A DNA stretch of 64,000 nt from Paenibacillus_AP thailandensis (GTDB lineage: Bacteria; Bacillota; Bacilli; Paenibacillales; Paenibacillaceae): positions 620,001 to 684,000 of the forward strand of contig NZ_JBHUMY010000001.1 of the NCBI RefSeq assembly GCF_042685365.1. The letters run 5' to 3'. A program made the position numbers and the translations under genes. The notes beneath the pieces were generated by a model that saw only the letters and a list, made by a program, of their open reading frames with translations, ran no database searches and was not told the origin of the DNA. Shown in pieces: positions 17,062 through 25,786 of the stretch (the stretch's first letter is position 1; each line of letters begins with the position of its first letter).

Positions 17062-18792
17062 TTATCCCGTTTCGCCTTGCCCGGAGCGCTGTTTGCGGGT
17101 CAAGCGGACAAACACTTTGCGCAGCGGCCCCGGAAACGACTTCGCATCCTCGGCCGTTACGACCCGCAGCAGAACAAGCAATCCGATATACAACAGAACG
17201 TTGACGATTCCCGCCAGTGCGAGCGCAAGCAGAAAGGCGAGTTTGTCCGGCCAGCCGGCAAGCAGCGCCCGAATGCCGACATCTACGCCGTATCCGGCTG
17301 CCGCGGACAACAAGACGGCGATCAGGTAAGCCGGCCAGCGGCCTCCGAGCACGGTTAGCTTCGTCTCGCGGCGAATATGATTCAAATTCAGCCATGTAAT
17401 GAAGATAAAACATACCGTCGAAGCCGCAACAAGCCCGTAAATGCCGAACATCGGGGCAAACGCGACGCTAAGCAGTATTTTCATGCCGATGCCGACAAAC
17501 GTGTTCAACATCGGAGGAAGCGGCTTGCCGAGTCCGAATAAGATGGAGTTGGACGTCATCATCGTAATTTGAAAGATCGTCCCCGCCGTCAACGCCGCCA
17601 CCACGCCGCTGCCATCCGGACCGCTGAACAGAAAGCCCGTCACGGAATAGGAGGTTACCGTCAGCGCAAGCGCGGCAGGGACGCCCGTAAAGACGACGAT
17701 GCGCATGACGAGTGACGATTGCCGCTGCACCTCGGACATATTCCGGACGGAATATGCGGCCGAAATGACCGGTATAATCGATTGGCTAAGCGCAATCGCC
17801 AGTATCGGCGGGATGCCCGCGATCGATTGCGCTTTGAAATTGAACTGGCCGAGCACGTCCACGGCCGTGCGATAATCGTAAAATGATTCCGTCAAACGGA
17901 TAAGGAACGACGAGTCGAACAAATAGATAAGCTGTACCGTCATACCGGTCACGACGACCGGAATCGACATCCGGAATATTTCCCGGTAAATATTGCGGAG
18001 CCGCAGCCGTTTTGCTCCGGCCGGATGCGCTGCGGCGCCCGCCGATTGAGCCGCAGCCGCCGCTGCGGCGGCTGCTGTCCCGCCGGACGCGGCCGCAGCT
18101 CCTGCCGCAACTGCGCCTGCCGCCGCGCTTTGCGCCTCGGTTTTATCTTGGCGGCGCAGCTTGCGCGCAAACCATAACATAACGGCAAAAGCGCCGATGC
18201 TGCCGAATACGCTGCCGAACGTAGCGGCCGCAGCCGTCCAGCGGTCTCCCCAGCCCCAAGCGAACACGATAAACGCCAGCGCGACGCCGACGACGACGCG
18301 CATAATCTGCTCGACAATTTGCGAAATGCCGCCGGCCGACATCATCTGACGGCCTTGGAAATAACCGCGCATCATCGCAATGACCGGGAACAAGAGCAGA
18401 GCCGGGGCAATTGCCCGGATCGACGTTTCCGCTCCCGGCGTCTTTACGATATGTACCGCATAATACGGAGCAAAAATATAAAGCAGCGCCGTCATGATCA
18501 AACCGGTCACGATGCCGAACAACAGCGCCGCCTTGTAAATTTGCTGCGCTTCGTCCGGACGCCCAAGCGCGTACCGTTCGGATACCATTTTGCTGATTGC
18601 GCTTGGAATGCCGCCCGTCGCAATGACAAGCAGCGTCAAATAAACGGTGTTGGCTACGCCGAAGTAAGCGTCGCCCGCATCTTTCATCAAGTAATCGAGC
18701 GGCACGCGCTGGAAGACGCCCAGCACCCGCGCAACGAGGGCAGCCGCGGCCAATATGACCGTGCCTTTAAGCAATGAATCTTTTTTAAGCAT
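17062..18792 (-). CDS. MurJ/YtgP/SpoVB-like flippase (MOP superfamily)
   Basis: A 576-residue membrane protein with about 14 membrane segments. The block RGYFQGRQMMSAGGISQIVEQ is the family signature; it is closest to Bacillus YtgP and SpoVB, which move lipid-linked wall precursors across the membrane. A cytoplasmic loop at residues 220-258 is almost pure Ala/Gly/Ser, unusual for the family and encoded by GC-rich codons. GAAGGA lies 8 nt before ATG 18792. The terminator follows the stop. Whether it handles lipid II or a spore-specific substrate cannot be decided. Confidence 0.88.
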   Translation of the reverse strand: MLKKDSLLKGTVILAAAALVARVLGVFQRVPLDYLMKDAGDAYFGVANTVYLTLLVIATGGIPSAISKMVSERYALGRPDEAQQIYKAALLFGIVTGLIMTALLYIFAPYYAVHIVKTPGAETSIRAIAPALLLFPVIAMMRGYFQGRQMMSAGGISQIVEQIMRVVVGVALAFIVFAWGWGDRWTAAAATFGSVFGSIGAFAVMLWFARKLRRQDKTEAQSAAAGAVAAGAAAASGGTAAAAAAAAAQSAGAAAHPAGAKRLRLRNIYREIFRMSIPVVVTGMTVQLIYLFDSSFLIRLTESFYDYRTAVDVLGQFNFKAQSIAGIPPILAIALSQSIIPVISAAYSVRNMSEVQRQSSLVMRIVVFTGVPAALALTVTSYSVTGFLFSGPDGSGVVAALTAGTIFQITMMTSNSILFGLGKPLPPMLNTFVGIGMKILLSVAFAPMFGIYGLVAASTVCFIFITWLNLNHIRRETKLTVLGGRWPAYLIAVLLSAAAGYGVDVGIRALLAGWPDKLAFLLALALAGIVNVLLYIGLLVLLRVVTAEDAKSFPGPLRKVFVRLTRKQRSGQGETG

Positions 18793-18836
18793 ACATGATG
18801 TCCTTCAATCTTAATTATTTTTGTTTGGCTGCACGA

Positions 18837-19331
18837 TTATCCGATCAGAAGCCAAACGATAAAGATCGCAATCATAACCAGCTGCAGCACGACTTTGACG
18901 ACGACGCTCGTAAACAGCCCGATAAGCGATCCGAAGCCGACCTTAATCGAATTCTCCATGCTGGATTTGGCGAGCAGCTCGCCGATGACCGCCCCGACGA
19001 ACGGCCCGACGATAAGCCCGAAGCCCGGAATGACGAACGGCCCGACAATGATGCCGATCGTGCTGCCCCATATCGAAGCCTTGGAGCCGCCGAACCGTTT
19101 GACCCCCCACGCGCTTACCGCATAATCGGCCAAGAACAGCACCGCCACGATCAACGTTTGCAGCGTCCAGAACACCCAGCCGAAAGGCTCGAACGAAATC
19201 ATGAAGCCGTAAACGAAAAAAGCGGCGTAAATCGCCAGCGCCCCGGGCAAAATCGGATACACCGCCCCGGCCATCCCGACAACAAACAGGATAACGACGA
19301 TAACCCAGCCTGTAATGTCTACCCAAGACAT
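18837..19331 (-). CDS. DUF456 membrane protein (YqgC type)
   Basis: A 164-residue integral membrane protein of the DUF456 family. About five hydrophobic segments are seen, with the glycine-rich repeated block IGIIVGPFVIPGFGLIVGPF typical of the family. The start lies 7 nt after the stop of the upstream HAD phosphatase gene, so the two are one transcript. The family has no known biochemical role. Confidence 0.88.
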   Translation of the reverse strand: MSWVDITGWVIVVILFVVGMAGAVYPILPGALAIYAAFFVYGFMISFEPFGWVFWTLQTLIVAVLFLADYAVSAWGVKRFGGSKASIWGSTIGIIVGPFVIPGFGLIVGPFVGAVIGELLAKSSMENSIKVGFGSLIGLFTSVVVKVVLQLVMIAIFIVWLLIG

Positions 19332-19338
19332 CGGCGCC

Positions 19339-20091
19339 TCATCCTTTCAGCACATACTTGCGGATCACTTCTGCGACCCCGTGCTCGTTGTTCGTCAGCG
19401 TAATCGCGTCCGCCGCTTCCTTCACCGCATCCTGCGCGTTGCCCATCGCAACGCCAAGCCCAGCCTCGCGGATGGCGGCGATGTCGTTCAAGCTGTCGCC
19501 CACCGCCACGACCTCGTCCATGCCGATGCCAAGCAAGCCGCACAGCTCGCGGATGGCGGAAGCTTTCGAAACGCCAAGCGGATTCAGCTCCATATTCCAA
19601 GGCGAGGAGTTCGTCATTTCGAACGCGCCCCACGCGGCCACTTCCTCCCATATTCGCTTCAGAAGCTTATCGTCCTCCGTATAAAAGCCGAACTTGAGCC
19701 AATGGTACGCCTCGTAATCTTCGCCCGCCGCGATCCATTGCTCCTTATTGAAAATTCCTTGCGTCGTGTAAGCCCAGAACCACGGCTCGCCGTAGCCCAC
19801 GGCAACCTCGTGCAGCCGCCGTACGTAATCCGCCTCCATCAAGGTGCGGCGATGCAGCACATGAGGGCGGCTCCATATCTCCCCGCCGTTCACCGTGATC
19901 ATCGGCGTCTCCAGCCCGAGCTGCTCCGCATACGGCAGCGCGCTTTGAAAGCCTCTTCCGGTCGAAAAGCTAACCGTTACGCCCGCATCCAGCGCTTTGC
20001 GGATCCAGTTCGCATTCTCCTCGCTAATCTCGCTTTGTTCGTTCAAGAGCGTCCCGTCCATATCGAGCGCCACCAGCTTGTAATCTCCCAT
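19339..20091 (-). CDS. Cof-type HAD-IIB phosphatase
   Basis: A 250-residue HAD-superfamily hydrolase with a IIB cap. Motif I is ALDMDGTLL (Asp9, Asp11), motif II is SFSTGRG, the motif III lysine is in LGVSKASAI, and motif IV is AVGDSLNDIAAI. Members dephosphorylate sugar phosphates, pyridoxal phosphate or flavin nucleotides in the cytoplasm. It is the first gene of a two-gene unit with the DUF456 protein. The substrate is not predictable. Confidence 0.9.
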   Translation of the reverse strand: MGDYKLVALDMDGTLLNEQSEISEENANWIRKALDAGVTVSFSTGRGFQSALPYAEQLGLETPMITVNGGEIWSRPHVLHRRTLMEADYVRRLHEVAVGYGEPWFWAYTTQGIFNKEQWIAAGEDYEAYHWLKFGFYTEDDKLLKRIWEEVAAWGAFEMTNSSPWNMELNPLGVSKASAIRELCGLLGIGMDEVVAVGDSLNDIAAIREAGLGVAMGNAQDAVKEAADAITLTNNEHGVAEVIRKYVLKG

Positions 20092-20256
20092 TTGAACCTC
20101 CCAGCTCGTTTGTAACTTAGGTTATTGCCATTTTAGCATATTTCGCTCCTATTCCAAACGAAATGGCTTCTACACTTGTTCCGCCAATAGCGCTTCTCCC
20201 ATTCGTTAACGTCGCAACACCGGTTTCTGGCGCGAATAATCATTATAAAGTTCGCA

Positions 20257-20297
20257 ACAAAAAAGCTCCGCGGCCAACCTCATAACCGCGAAGCTTT
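20257..20297 (-). terminator. Terminator of the solute-binding lipoprotein gene
   Basis: Stem AAGCTCCGCGG / CCGCGAAGCTT (one mismatch), with a run of T on the minus strand. Confidence 0.75.
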
Positions 20298-20352
20298 CCT
20301 ATTGTTTCGGCCGGCCTGCCGACCGGCGCCCTCGATGCGGATACCTTCGGTT

Positions 20353-21783
20353 TTAACCGCCATTGTTCGGGTCGGGCATAGCCGACGCTTCCTTCTGCTG
20401 CTCCTCCAGCAGAGCGGCCTGCGCTTTCTCCTGCAGGCTGGCCAGCGCTTCCGAGACCGACGCTTCTCCGTCCTCCGCCTTCTTCAGCTCCTCCGTAGCA
20501 AGCTGGTAGTAACGGGAGAAGAAGTTGTCCGGAAGATCGCCGAAATCTTCATAGAAATTGGACATGCTTGGTTTAAGAGCATACAAAGCGGCCTTGTTCC
20601 GTCCTTCGTCGTCCTTGAGCGCCGTCGTGCGCGTGGACAGCTGCCCCGTTACGCCCGACAAGGCGTTTACCCGCGCATACTCGTCGCTTGTTACGTACTT
20701 GATAAATTCCCAAGCGGCGCGCGTATTCGGCGACTGGCTGTTGATCGCGAATATTTCGCTGAGCGATATGTTCGTGCCGTATTCCGGATTTTGCGGATTG
20801 ACCGGCATCGTCACCATTGCCCAATTCTGGACGACCTTGTCCGGCTCGTTCTTGAAATATTCCGCAGCTTCCTCGATCTGGCCCATCATATATAAAGAAT
20901 CGATCGTCATGGCGAGGCGGCCGGAAATAAACGGATCTTCAAGCAAATAATCCTCATAGGTCCTCGCTTCCGGCATGCTTTCATTCATCCGTTCGAAGTA
21001 AAGAGAATTCGACTGAATCGCCGCCAAAGCCTGGTCGTACACTTCCCTCCAGCCGGCCGTGTCGATCGTAACCTGCTGTTTTTCCGGATTAAACATTTTA
21101 AGCTCAAGCGTCTGCCCGATACTGCTGCCGAGGTCGTACAGATCCGAATTGTAGCCAGCCTTCAAGCCGTATACCCGCTCCTCGTCCGAGCCGTCGGTCG
21201 GGAACCGCTGCGCCAGCTGCAGCAGGTCGGTCCAGCTCATCCGGTCTGTCGGATACGGAACACCATATTCGTCGAACAAGTCTTTATTGTAGAAGACCGC
21301 CTGCGAATAAAAAGTCGGCGCCATACCGTACAGCTTGCCCCCGCCGTATTCCTTCAAATAATCGACGAGTCCGGGCAGCAGCGTCTCGGTATCGAACTTG
21401 TCCTGCGCCATGACCGGTTCCAGATCGTACAGCTTGCCGTCTTCGGCCATCGTTTTCAGCTTCTCCGCGCTCAGCATCAATATATCGGGCTGCTGCTCCT
21501 CGATAAACTTATCCATTTCCGCTTCCATGTCGACGCCTTCCTCGTAGCGGATCGACTGCGTCGATACCACTTCCACCGTAATGTTCGGATGAAGCGCGGA
21601 GAACAACATGCCGTATTGGTCGTAAAAGGAACGTTCGTCGTAATACATCACTTTGATCGTCGCTTTCTCGTCTTTCCCCAATTCCTTCAGAACGCCGTCG
21701 TCTCCGCCGCCCAAGCCGCAGCCGGCCGTAACGGCCAGCGACAGCATGACCCCGGCCAAACGAACTTGCCATTTGCCTATCAA
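20353..21783 (-). CDS. Extracellular solute-binding lipoprotein, family 1 (orphan)
   Basis: A 476-residue ABC-type sugar-binding lipoprotein. The signal peptide ends in SLAVTAGCG (lipobox). Family features include the N-terminal strand ATIKVMYYD, GKLYGMAPTFYSQAVFYNKDLF and the C-terminal AWEFIKYVTSDEYAR. No permease or ATPase genes lie next to it, and terminators bracket it, so it is an orphan. It may feed a distant transporter or act as a sensor; its end (EASAMPDPNNGG) is low-complexity. The ligand is unknown. Confidence 0.88.
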   Translation of the reverse strand: MIGKWQVRLAGVMLSLAVTAGCGLGGGDDGVLKELGKDEKATIKVMYYDERSFYDQYGMLFSALHPNITVEVVSTQSIRYEEGVDMEAEMDKFIEEQQPDILMLSAEKLKTMAEDGKLYDLEPVMAQDKFDTETLLPGLVDYLKEYGGGKLYGMAPTFYSQAVFYNKDLFDEYGVPYPTDRMSWTDLLQLAQRFPTDGSDEERVYGLKAGYNSDLYDLGSSIGQTLELKMFNPEKQQVTIDTAGWREVYDQALAAIQSNSLYFERMNESMPEARTYEDYLLEDPFISGRLAMTIDSLYMMGQIEEAAEYFKNEPDKVVQNWAMVTMPVNPQNPEYGTNISLSEIFAINSQSPNTRAAWEFIKYVTSDEYARVNALSGVTGQLSTRTTALKDDEGRNKAALYALKPSMSNFYEDFGDLPDNFFSRYYQLATEELKKAEDGEASVSEALASLQEKAQAALLEEQQKEASAMPDPNNGG

Positions 21784-21934
21784 TTCGTTCCACTCCCTCG
21801 TCTATTTTGAACCCGTCGAGAAGCAAGAATAAAGCTAGCAACCTATCCTTTTCTTCTTCTAGCAAATTGTACCACATGCTAGAGTCATGTTCCAAATACA
21901 ACCAGTCCGATAAATCGATAGCAGCAAGGGATGT

Positions 21935-21971
21935 AAAAAAGGCTTCGCCGTCCATCAAAAACGGCAAAGCC
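21935..21971 (-). terminator. Terminator of the manganese ABC operon
   Basis: Stem GGCTTCGCCGT / ACGGCAAAGCC; the minus-strand reading ends in six T. It lies 20 nt after the last permease gene. Confidence 0.85.
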
Positions 21972-21990
21972 CTGCTCGAAGTTTGGATAG

Positions 21991-22869
21991 CTATTGCAGC
22001 CCTGCCGCCCTGCGGCGGCGAACGGCCGACGTAACAAGCCCCTGCAAAGGAGAAAACAACAACGCCATCACGAAACAGAGAGCGGCGGCGCATACCATGC
22101 AGCCTGCGACGGAAGCGTCAAGCGCCACGGCCGCTCCGTAGCCTAGCACCGTGCTGGCGATGCCGACGGCCGCGCTTAACGCGATCATGACGCTCAGCCG
22201 GTTCGTCAGCAAATAAGCGGTCGAAGCGGGAATAATAAGCAGCCCGACAACGAGAATGGCCCCTACGCTCTCGAAGGAGCTGACGGTTGCCATCGACACG
22301 AGCCCCATCAGCAAATAATGGAACAGCGCAACGGGGATGCCGCATGCGGCGGCCATCGCCGGATCGAAGGCGCAAAGCTTGAATTGTTTATAGAATAAGC
22401 CGATAACCGCAACGATAACAAGCAGCGTAGCGCCCAGCTGCCATACCGCTTTCGGCCCCATGTCGACGCCTCCCGGCTCCCATATGTTCCAGTGGACGTA
22501 GGCGATTTCGCCGTACAATATCGCGTCCTGATCCAGATGCGTCTGACGCGCGAAGAGGCTTACGAGCACGACCCCGATCGCGAACATGACGGTAAATACG
22601 ACGCCGATCGAAGCGTCCGGCTGTACGCCTCCCTGCTGCAGCCGCTGAATGAGGAAAGCCGCGAGCAAGCCGCAAGCGAGGGCGGCCGCAAACACCAGCA
22701 TCGAATCGCGGGAGCCGCTCAGCAGAATGGCGATGACGATGCCCGGCATAACGGAATGGCTGATGGCGTCGCCGATAAGCGTCATTTTGCGCAAGACGAG
22801 AAATACGCCCAGTATGCCGCAGCAGCTTGCGACTAGCGCACCCGTTACGATAATCCAAAAGCCGCTCAT
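21991..22869 (-). CDS. mntD: Manganese/zinc ABC transporter permease (second)
   Basis: A 292-residue ABC-3 family permease with about eight membrane segments. The family block AISHSVMPGIVIAILLSG is near residue 35. It is the last gene of a four-gene unit and its start overlaps the preceding permease stop by 4 nt. Two permease genes in a row are the hallmark of the MntABCD arrangement known from Bacillus. The C-terminal tail is short and basic (VRRRRAAGLQ). The name is by gene order and family. Confidence 0.85.
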   Translation of the reverse strand: MSGFWIIVTGALVASCCGILGVFLVLRKMTLIGDAISHSVMPGIVIAILLSGSRDSMLVFAAALACGLLAAFLIQRLQQGGVQPDASIGVVFTVMFAIGVVLVSLFARQTHLDQDAILYGEIAYVHWNIWEPGGVDMGPKAVWQLGATLLVIVAVIGLFYKQFKLCAFDPAMAAACGIPVALFHYLLMGLVSMATVSSFESVGAILVVGLLIIPASTAYLLTNRLSVMIALSAAVGIASTVLGYGAAVALDASVAGCMVCAAALCFVMALLFSPLQGLVTSAVRRRRAAGLQ

Positions 22870-23810
22870 TGCACAACGCCTCCTTGAGCCCGTTCCACGC
22901 CGGTCACGGCGGATTGCTCCCGTAGATTCCGCCTTGCCCGGCTTTGCTGCATCCGTTTCGCAACCATTCCGCGGCGAGGGCCAAAAACATACGACGCCGC
23001 AAACAACAGAAACGCCGATAATACCGTCAGCGGTCCCGTCGGTAAATTCGAAACGGAAGAGCTGACGAGCGTCCCCGCCGCCCCGCTCGCCAAGCCGAAC
23101 AGCCCGGACAACGCTACCATGACGTTAAGCCGGTCCGTCCAGTAACGGGCCGAGACGGCCGGCGTAATAAGCAGAGCCGCCACAAGAACGACGCCGACCG
23201 CTTGAACGCCCGCCACGACCGCGATGACCGTCAGGAGCAGAAGGAGCTGCTGCAGGAAAGCGACGGGATAACCGATGCCCCGCGCAAACCCCGGATCGAA
23301 GATTACGAGTTTAAACGCTTTGAACAATGCGGCAATAACGGCCGTGAGCAGCAAGGAAACCCCGGTCATCACTTTAACGTCGCTTCCGGTCATGGAAGCG
23401 GCCTGGCCGAATATAAATTTGTCGAGCCCGGCCTGATTGCCGTAATCTCCATGCTGGATGAACGTTAGAAGCACGATGCCGAAAGCGAAAAAAGAGGATA
23501 ACACGATACCCATCGCGGCGTCCTGCTTGATTTTGCTGTAACGGGTTATCCAGCCGATGCCGAGCGTCGCGGCCACGCCGGCAAGCCCCGCTCCGATCAA
23601 AAAGACGGGCAAAGACTTGATGCCTGTCAGCATGAACGCGATGCAGATGCCGGGCAGCGCCGCGTGCGCCAGCGTATCGCCGATTAGGCTCTGCTTGCGC
23701 AAGAAGGAGAAGCAGCCGATTATTCCGCTGCTTAGTCCAAGAAGCGCGCACCCGACGAATATCCATTGCATGTTCGGATCACGAACCAATGCCTCAAGCG
23801 TATTCCACAT
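22866..23810 (-). CDS. mntC: Manganese ABC transporter permease (first)
   Basis: A 314-residue ABC-3 permease with about eight to nine membrane segments. The block DTLAHAALPGICIAFMLTG marks the family and pairs with the ATPase. It begins 4 nt after the ATPase stop and overlaps the next permease by 4 nt, so translation is coupled. A basic C-terminal tail (residues 275-314) extends beyond the last membrane segment. The role is metal uptake with the neighbouring MntA, MntB and MntD. Confidence 0.86.
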   Translation of the reverse strand: MWNTLEALVRDPNMQWIFVGCALLGLSSGIIGCFSFLRKQSLIGDTLAHAALPGICIAFMLTGIKSLPVFLIGAGLAGVAATLGIGWITRYSKIKQDAAMGIVLSSFFAFGIVLLTFIQHGDYGNQAGLDKFIFGQAASMTGSDVKVMTGVSLLLTAVIAALFKAFKLVIFDPGFARGIGYPVAFLQQLLLLLTVIAVVAGVQAVGVVLVAALLITPAVSARYWTDRLNVMVALSGLFGLASGAAGTLVSSSVSNLPTGPLTVLSAFLLFAASYVFGPRRGMVAKRMQQSRARRNLREQSAVTGVERAQGGVVQ

Positions 23811-23814
23811 AAGC

Positions 23815-24615
23815 TCACCCTTTCGCCAGCGTCAGGCCCGCATATTCATGACGTTCGAGGAAAGCGAGCCTTCCTCCGTACGTGCGCTGCAGCAGCTCCT
23901 GCGTAAATACGTCGGAGGTCGGTCCAAAAGCTTGCAATTCCACATTAAGCAGCAGCACGGAATCAAAATATTCCCGTACCGTCGCCAAATCGTGATGCAC
24001 GACGATAACCGTCTTGCCTTCCCGTTTCAGCTCCTGCAGTAGCGTCATAATCGCCTTCTCCGTAGCCGCATCGACGCCGGCGAACGGCTCATCCATGAAG
24101 TAGAGGCTGGCGTCCTGTGCAAGCGCCCGCGCCAGAAACACCCGCTGCTGCTGTCCGCCCGACAGCTGGCTGATTTGTCTGGAAGCGAAGTCGGCTAAGC
24201 CGACCTTGTCCAGACATTCCATGGCGATTTTCTTCTCCTTCGCTCCCGGACGCCGGAACAAGCCAAGCCTCCCGTATCTTCCCATCGTTACGACGTCGAG
24301 CGCGTTTGTCGGAAAGTCCCAATCGACCGATTCCCGCTGCGGCACGTACCCGACCAGCTTGCGCTGAGCGGCATAAGGCTTGCCGTACACAAGCACCTCG
24401 CCTCCCAGCGTCGGAATAAGGCCCAGTGCCGCTTTCATCAAAGTCGATTTGCCGGCCCCGTTTGGCCCGATAATGCCGATCAATTCGCCTTCTTTAACGG
24501 TGAAGGAAACATTTTTGAGCACCGTTTTTTTATGATAAGCCGCGCTTAACCCGTTTACGGCGAGGGGGGCAAGCCGATCCGCCTCCGTCCGTTGCGCGCT
24601 ATTTTGCCTGAACAT
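23815..24615 (-). CDS. mntB: Manganese ABC transporter ATPase
   Basis: A 266-residue ABC ATPase that powers metal uptake. Walker A is GPNGAGKST, the signature LSGGQQQR, Walker B LYFMDEPFAGVD, and the H-loop VVHHDLATV. I start at ATG 24615 (MFRQNSAQ), with AAAGGA 10 nt upstream; a longer form from 24654 has no ribosome site. It lies between the binding protein and the two permeases. The N-terminus (about 18 residues before LAPLAVNGLSA) is family-atypical. Confidence 0.92.
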   Translation of the reverse strand: MFRQNSAQRTEADRLAPLAVNGLSAAYHKKTVLKNVSFTVKEGELIGIIGPNGAGKSTLMKAALGLIPTLGGEVLVYGKPYAAQRKLVGYVPQRESVDWDFPTNALDVVTMGRYGRLGLFRRPGAKEKKIAMECLDKVGLADFASRQISQLSGGQQQRVFLARALAQDASLYFMDEPFAGVDAATEKAIMTLLQELKREGKTVIVVHHDLATVREYFDSVLLLNVELQAFGPTSDVFTQELLQRTYGGRLAFLERHEYAGLTLAKG

Positions 24616-24666
24616 CGTCTCCACGTCCTTTCCTATCCTGCTGAACGGCCTCATGAGAAGGATTTC

Positions 24667-25626
24667 TCATTTCAATGCTCTGACGATCGTATCCACGTTA
24701 TGCTTCACCATGCCGATATACGAGCCTTCCTCCGTGCCTTCTTCTCCCATCGCGTCGGAGAACAGCTCTCCGCCGATCTTGATGTCATGGCCCAGCGACT
24801 TCGCCCCTTCGATAACCGCTTCGATCGATTTATGGGGAACGCTCGATTCGATGAATACCGCCTTGATGTTGTTTTCGATCAGAAAATCGCGCAAATCGCT
24901 GACGTCCTTCGAGCCGTATTCCGCCATCGTATTCATCCCCTGCAGCCCGCGCACTTCGATGCCGTACGCTTTTCCGAAATAACCGAAGGCGTCATGCGCG
25001 GTGACGAGCACCCGGCTTTGTTCCGGAATTGCGGCAATCTGCTCCTTCGCGTAAGCATCGAGCTCCACCAGCTTGTTCAAATACGCTTCCGCGCGCTCTT
25101 CATACTTCTCCTTATTTTGCGGATCCTTCTCGATAAGCGCGTCCCGGATCGTTCCCGCCGCGATGCTCCACAGCTTGACGTCAAACCAAATATGCGGGTC
25201 ATGGGAAATTTCCCCGGCAGCTCCCGGCGCCGTCAGCAGCTCGGATTCGGGAATGCCGGCCGCAACCGCGACCGTAGGCTTCGTCTTCTCCATCTTTTCA
25301 AACAGCTCCGCCATTTTGCCTTCCAGATGCAATCCGTTATACAGGACAAGATCGGCACGGTCCAGCTTCTCGATATCGCCCTGCGACGCTTTATACAGAT
25401 GGGGATCGGTGCCGGCCCCCATCAGCGCCGTCACTTCTACGTCGTCTCCCCCGATCTCCTTCGCCGCGTCGGCAATCATGCCCGTCGTGGCGGTCACAAG
25501 CAGCTTGCCGTCCGGGCTGCCTCCGGCATCGGTTCCGCAGGCCGCCAGCGCAGCCGCAGCCGCCAGAAACATAATGGTCATTAAAAACCGTTTAAAAGAC
25601 GGGCTTAAATGAGTTTTCTTCTTCAC
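24667..25626 (-). CDS. mntA: Manganese-binding lipoprotein of ABC transporter
   Basis: Cluster A-I metal-binding lipoprotein of 319 residues. The signal peptide ends in AAALAACG. Likely ligands are His in GAGTDPHLYK, His in SHDPHIWFD, Glu in VFIESSVPH and Asp in GGELFSDAMG. The His-His-Glu-Asp set favours manganese over zinc, as in the MntA/PsaA type. It is first in the operon and has its own promoter with a candidate MntR box (25697-25726). Confidence 0.9.
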   Translation of the reverse strand: MKKKTHLSPSFKRFLMTIMFLAAAAALAACGTDAGGSPDGKLLVTATTGMIADAAKEIGGDDVEVTALMGAGTDPHLYKASQGDIEKLDRADLVLYNGLHLEGKMAELFEKMEKTKPTVAVAAGIPESELLTAPGAAGEISHDPHIWFDVKLWSIAAGTIRDALIEKDPQNKEKYEERAEAYLNKLVELDAYAKEQIAAIPEQSRVLVTAHDAFGYFGKAYGIEVRGLQGMNTMAEYGSKDVSDLRDFLIENNIKAVFIESSVPHKSIEAVIEGAKSLGHDIKIGGELFSDAMGEEGTEEGSYIGMVKHNVDTIVRALK

Positions 25627-25696
25627 CGCGATTCCTCCCTTTTCATGGACTTGTTTCCCTCACGAATCTTATTTTACCTTATGCCTCTTTTTTATT

Positions 25697-25726
25697 ATTA
25701 TACAAAAAAGTTTCCCGAGAGCAACT
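25697..25726 (-). promoter_or_regulatory. mntABCD promoter with candidate MntR box
   Basis: On the minus strand the perfect -10 TATAAT (25697-25702) follows, by 16 nt, the hexamer TTGCTC. The stretch AGTTGCTCTCGGGAAAC (25710-25726) overlaps the -35 and matches, from memory, 12 of 17 bases of the Bacillus mntA MntR site. Repression by Mn-loaded MntR is inferred. Confidence 0.5.
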
Positions 25727-25734
25727 TTTATTTT

Positions 25735-25774
25735 AAAAAAAACCATCATGAGGCGATAAGCCTGCAATGATGGT
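25735..25774 (-). terminator. Terminator of the PBP2 gene
   Basis: Stem ACCATCAT / ATGATGGT with an inner AGGC/GCCT pair; eight T on the minus strand. Confidence 0.88.
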
Positions 25775-25786
25775 CTTCCTTTTTGA

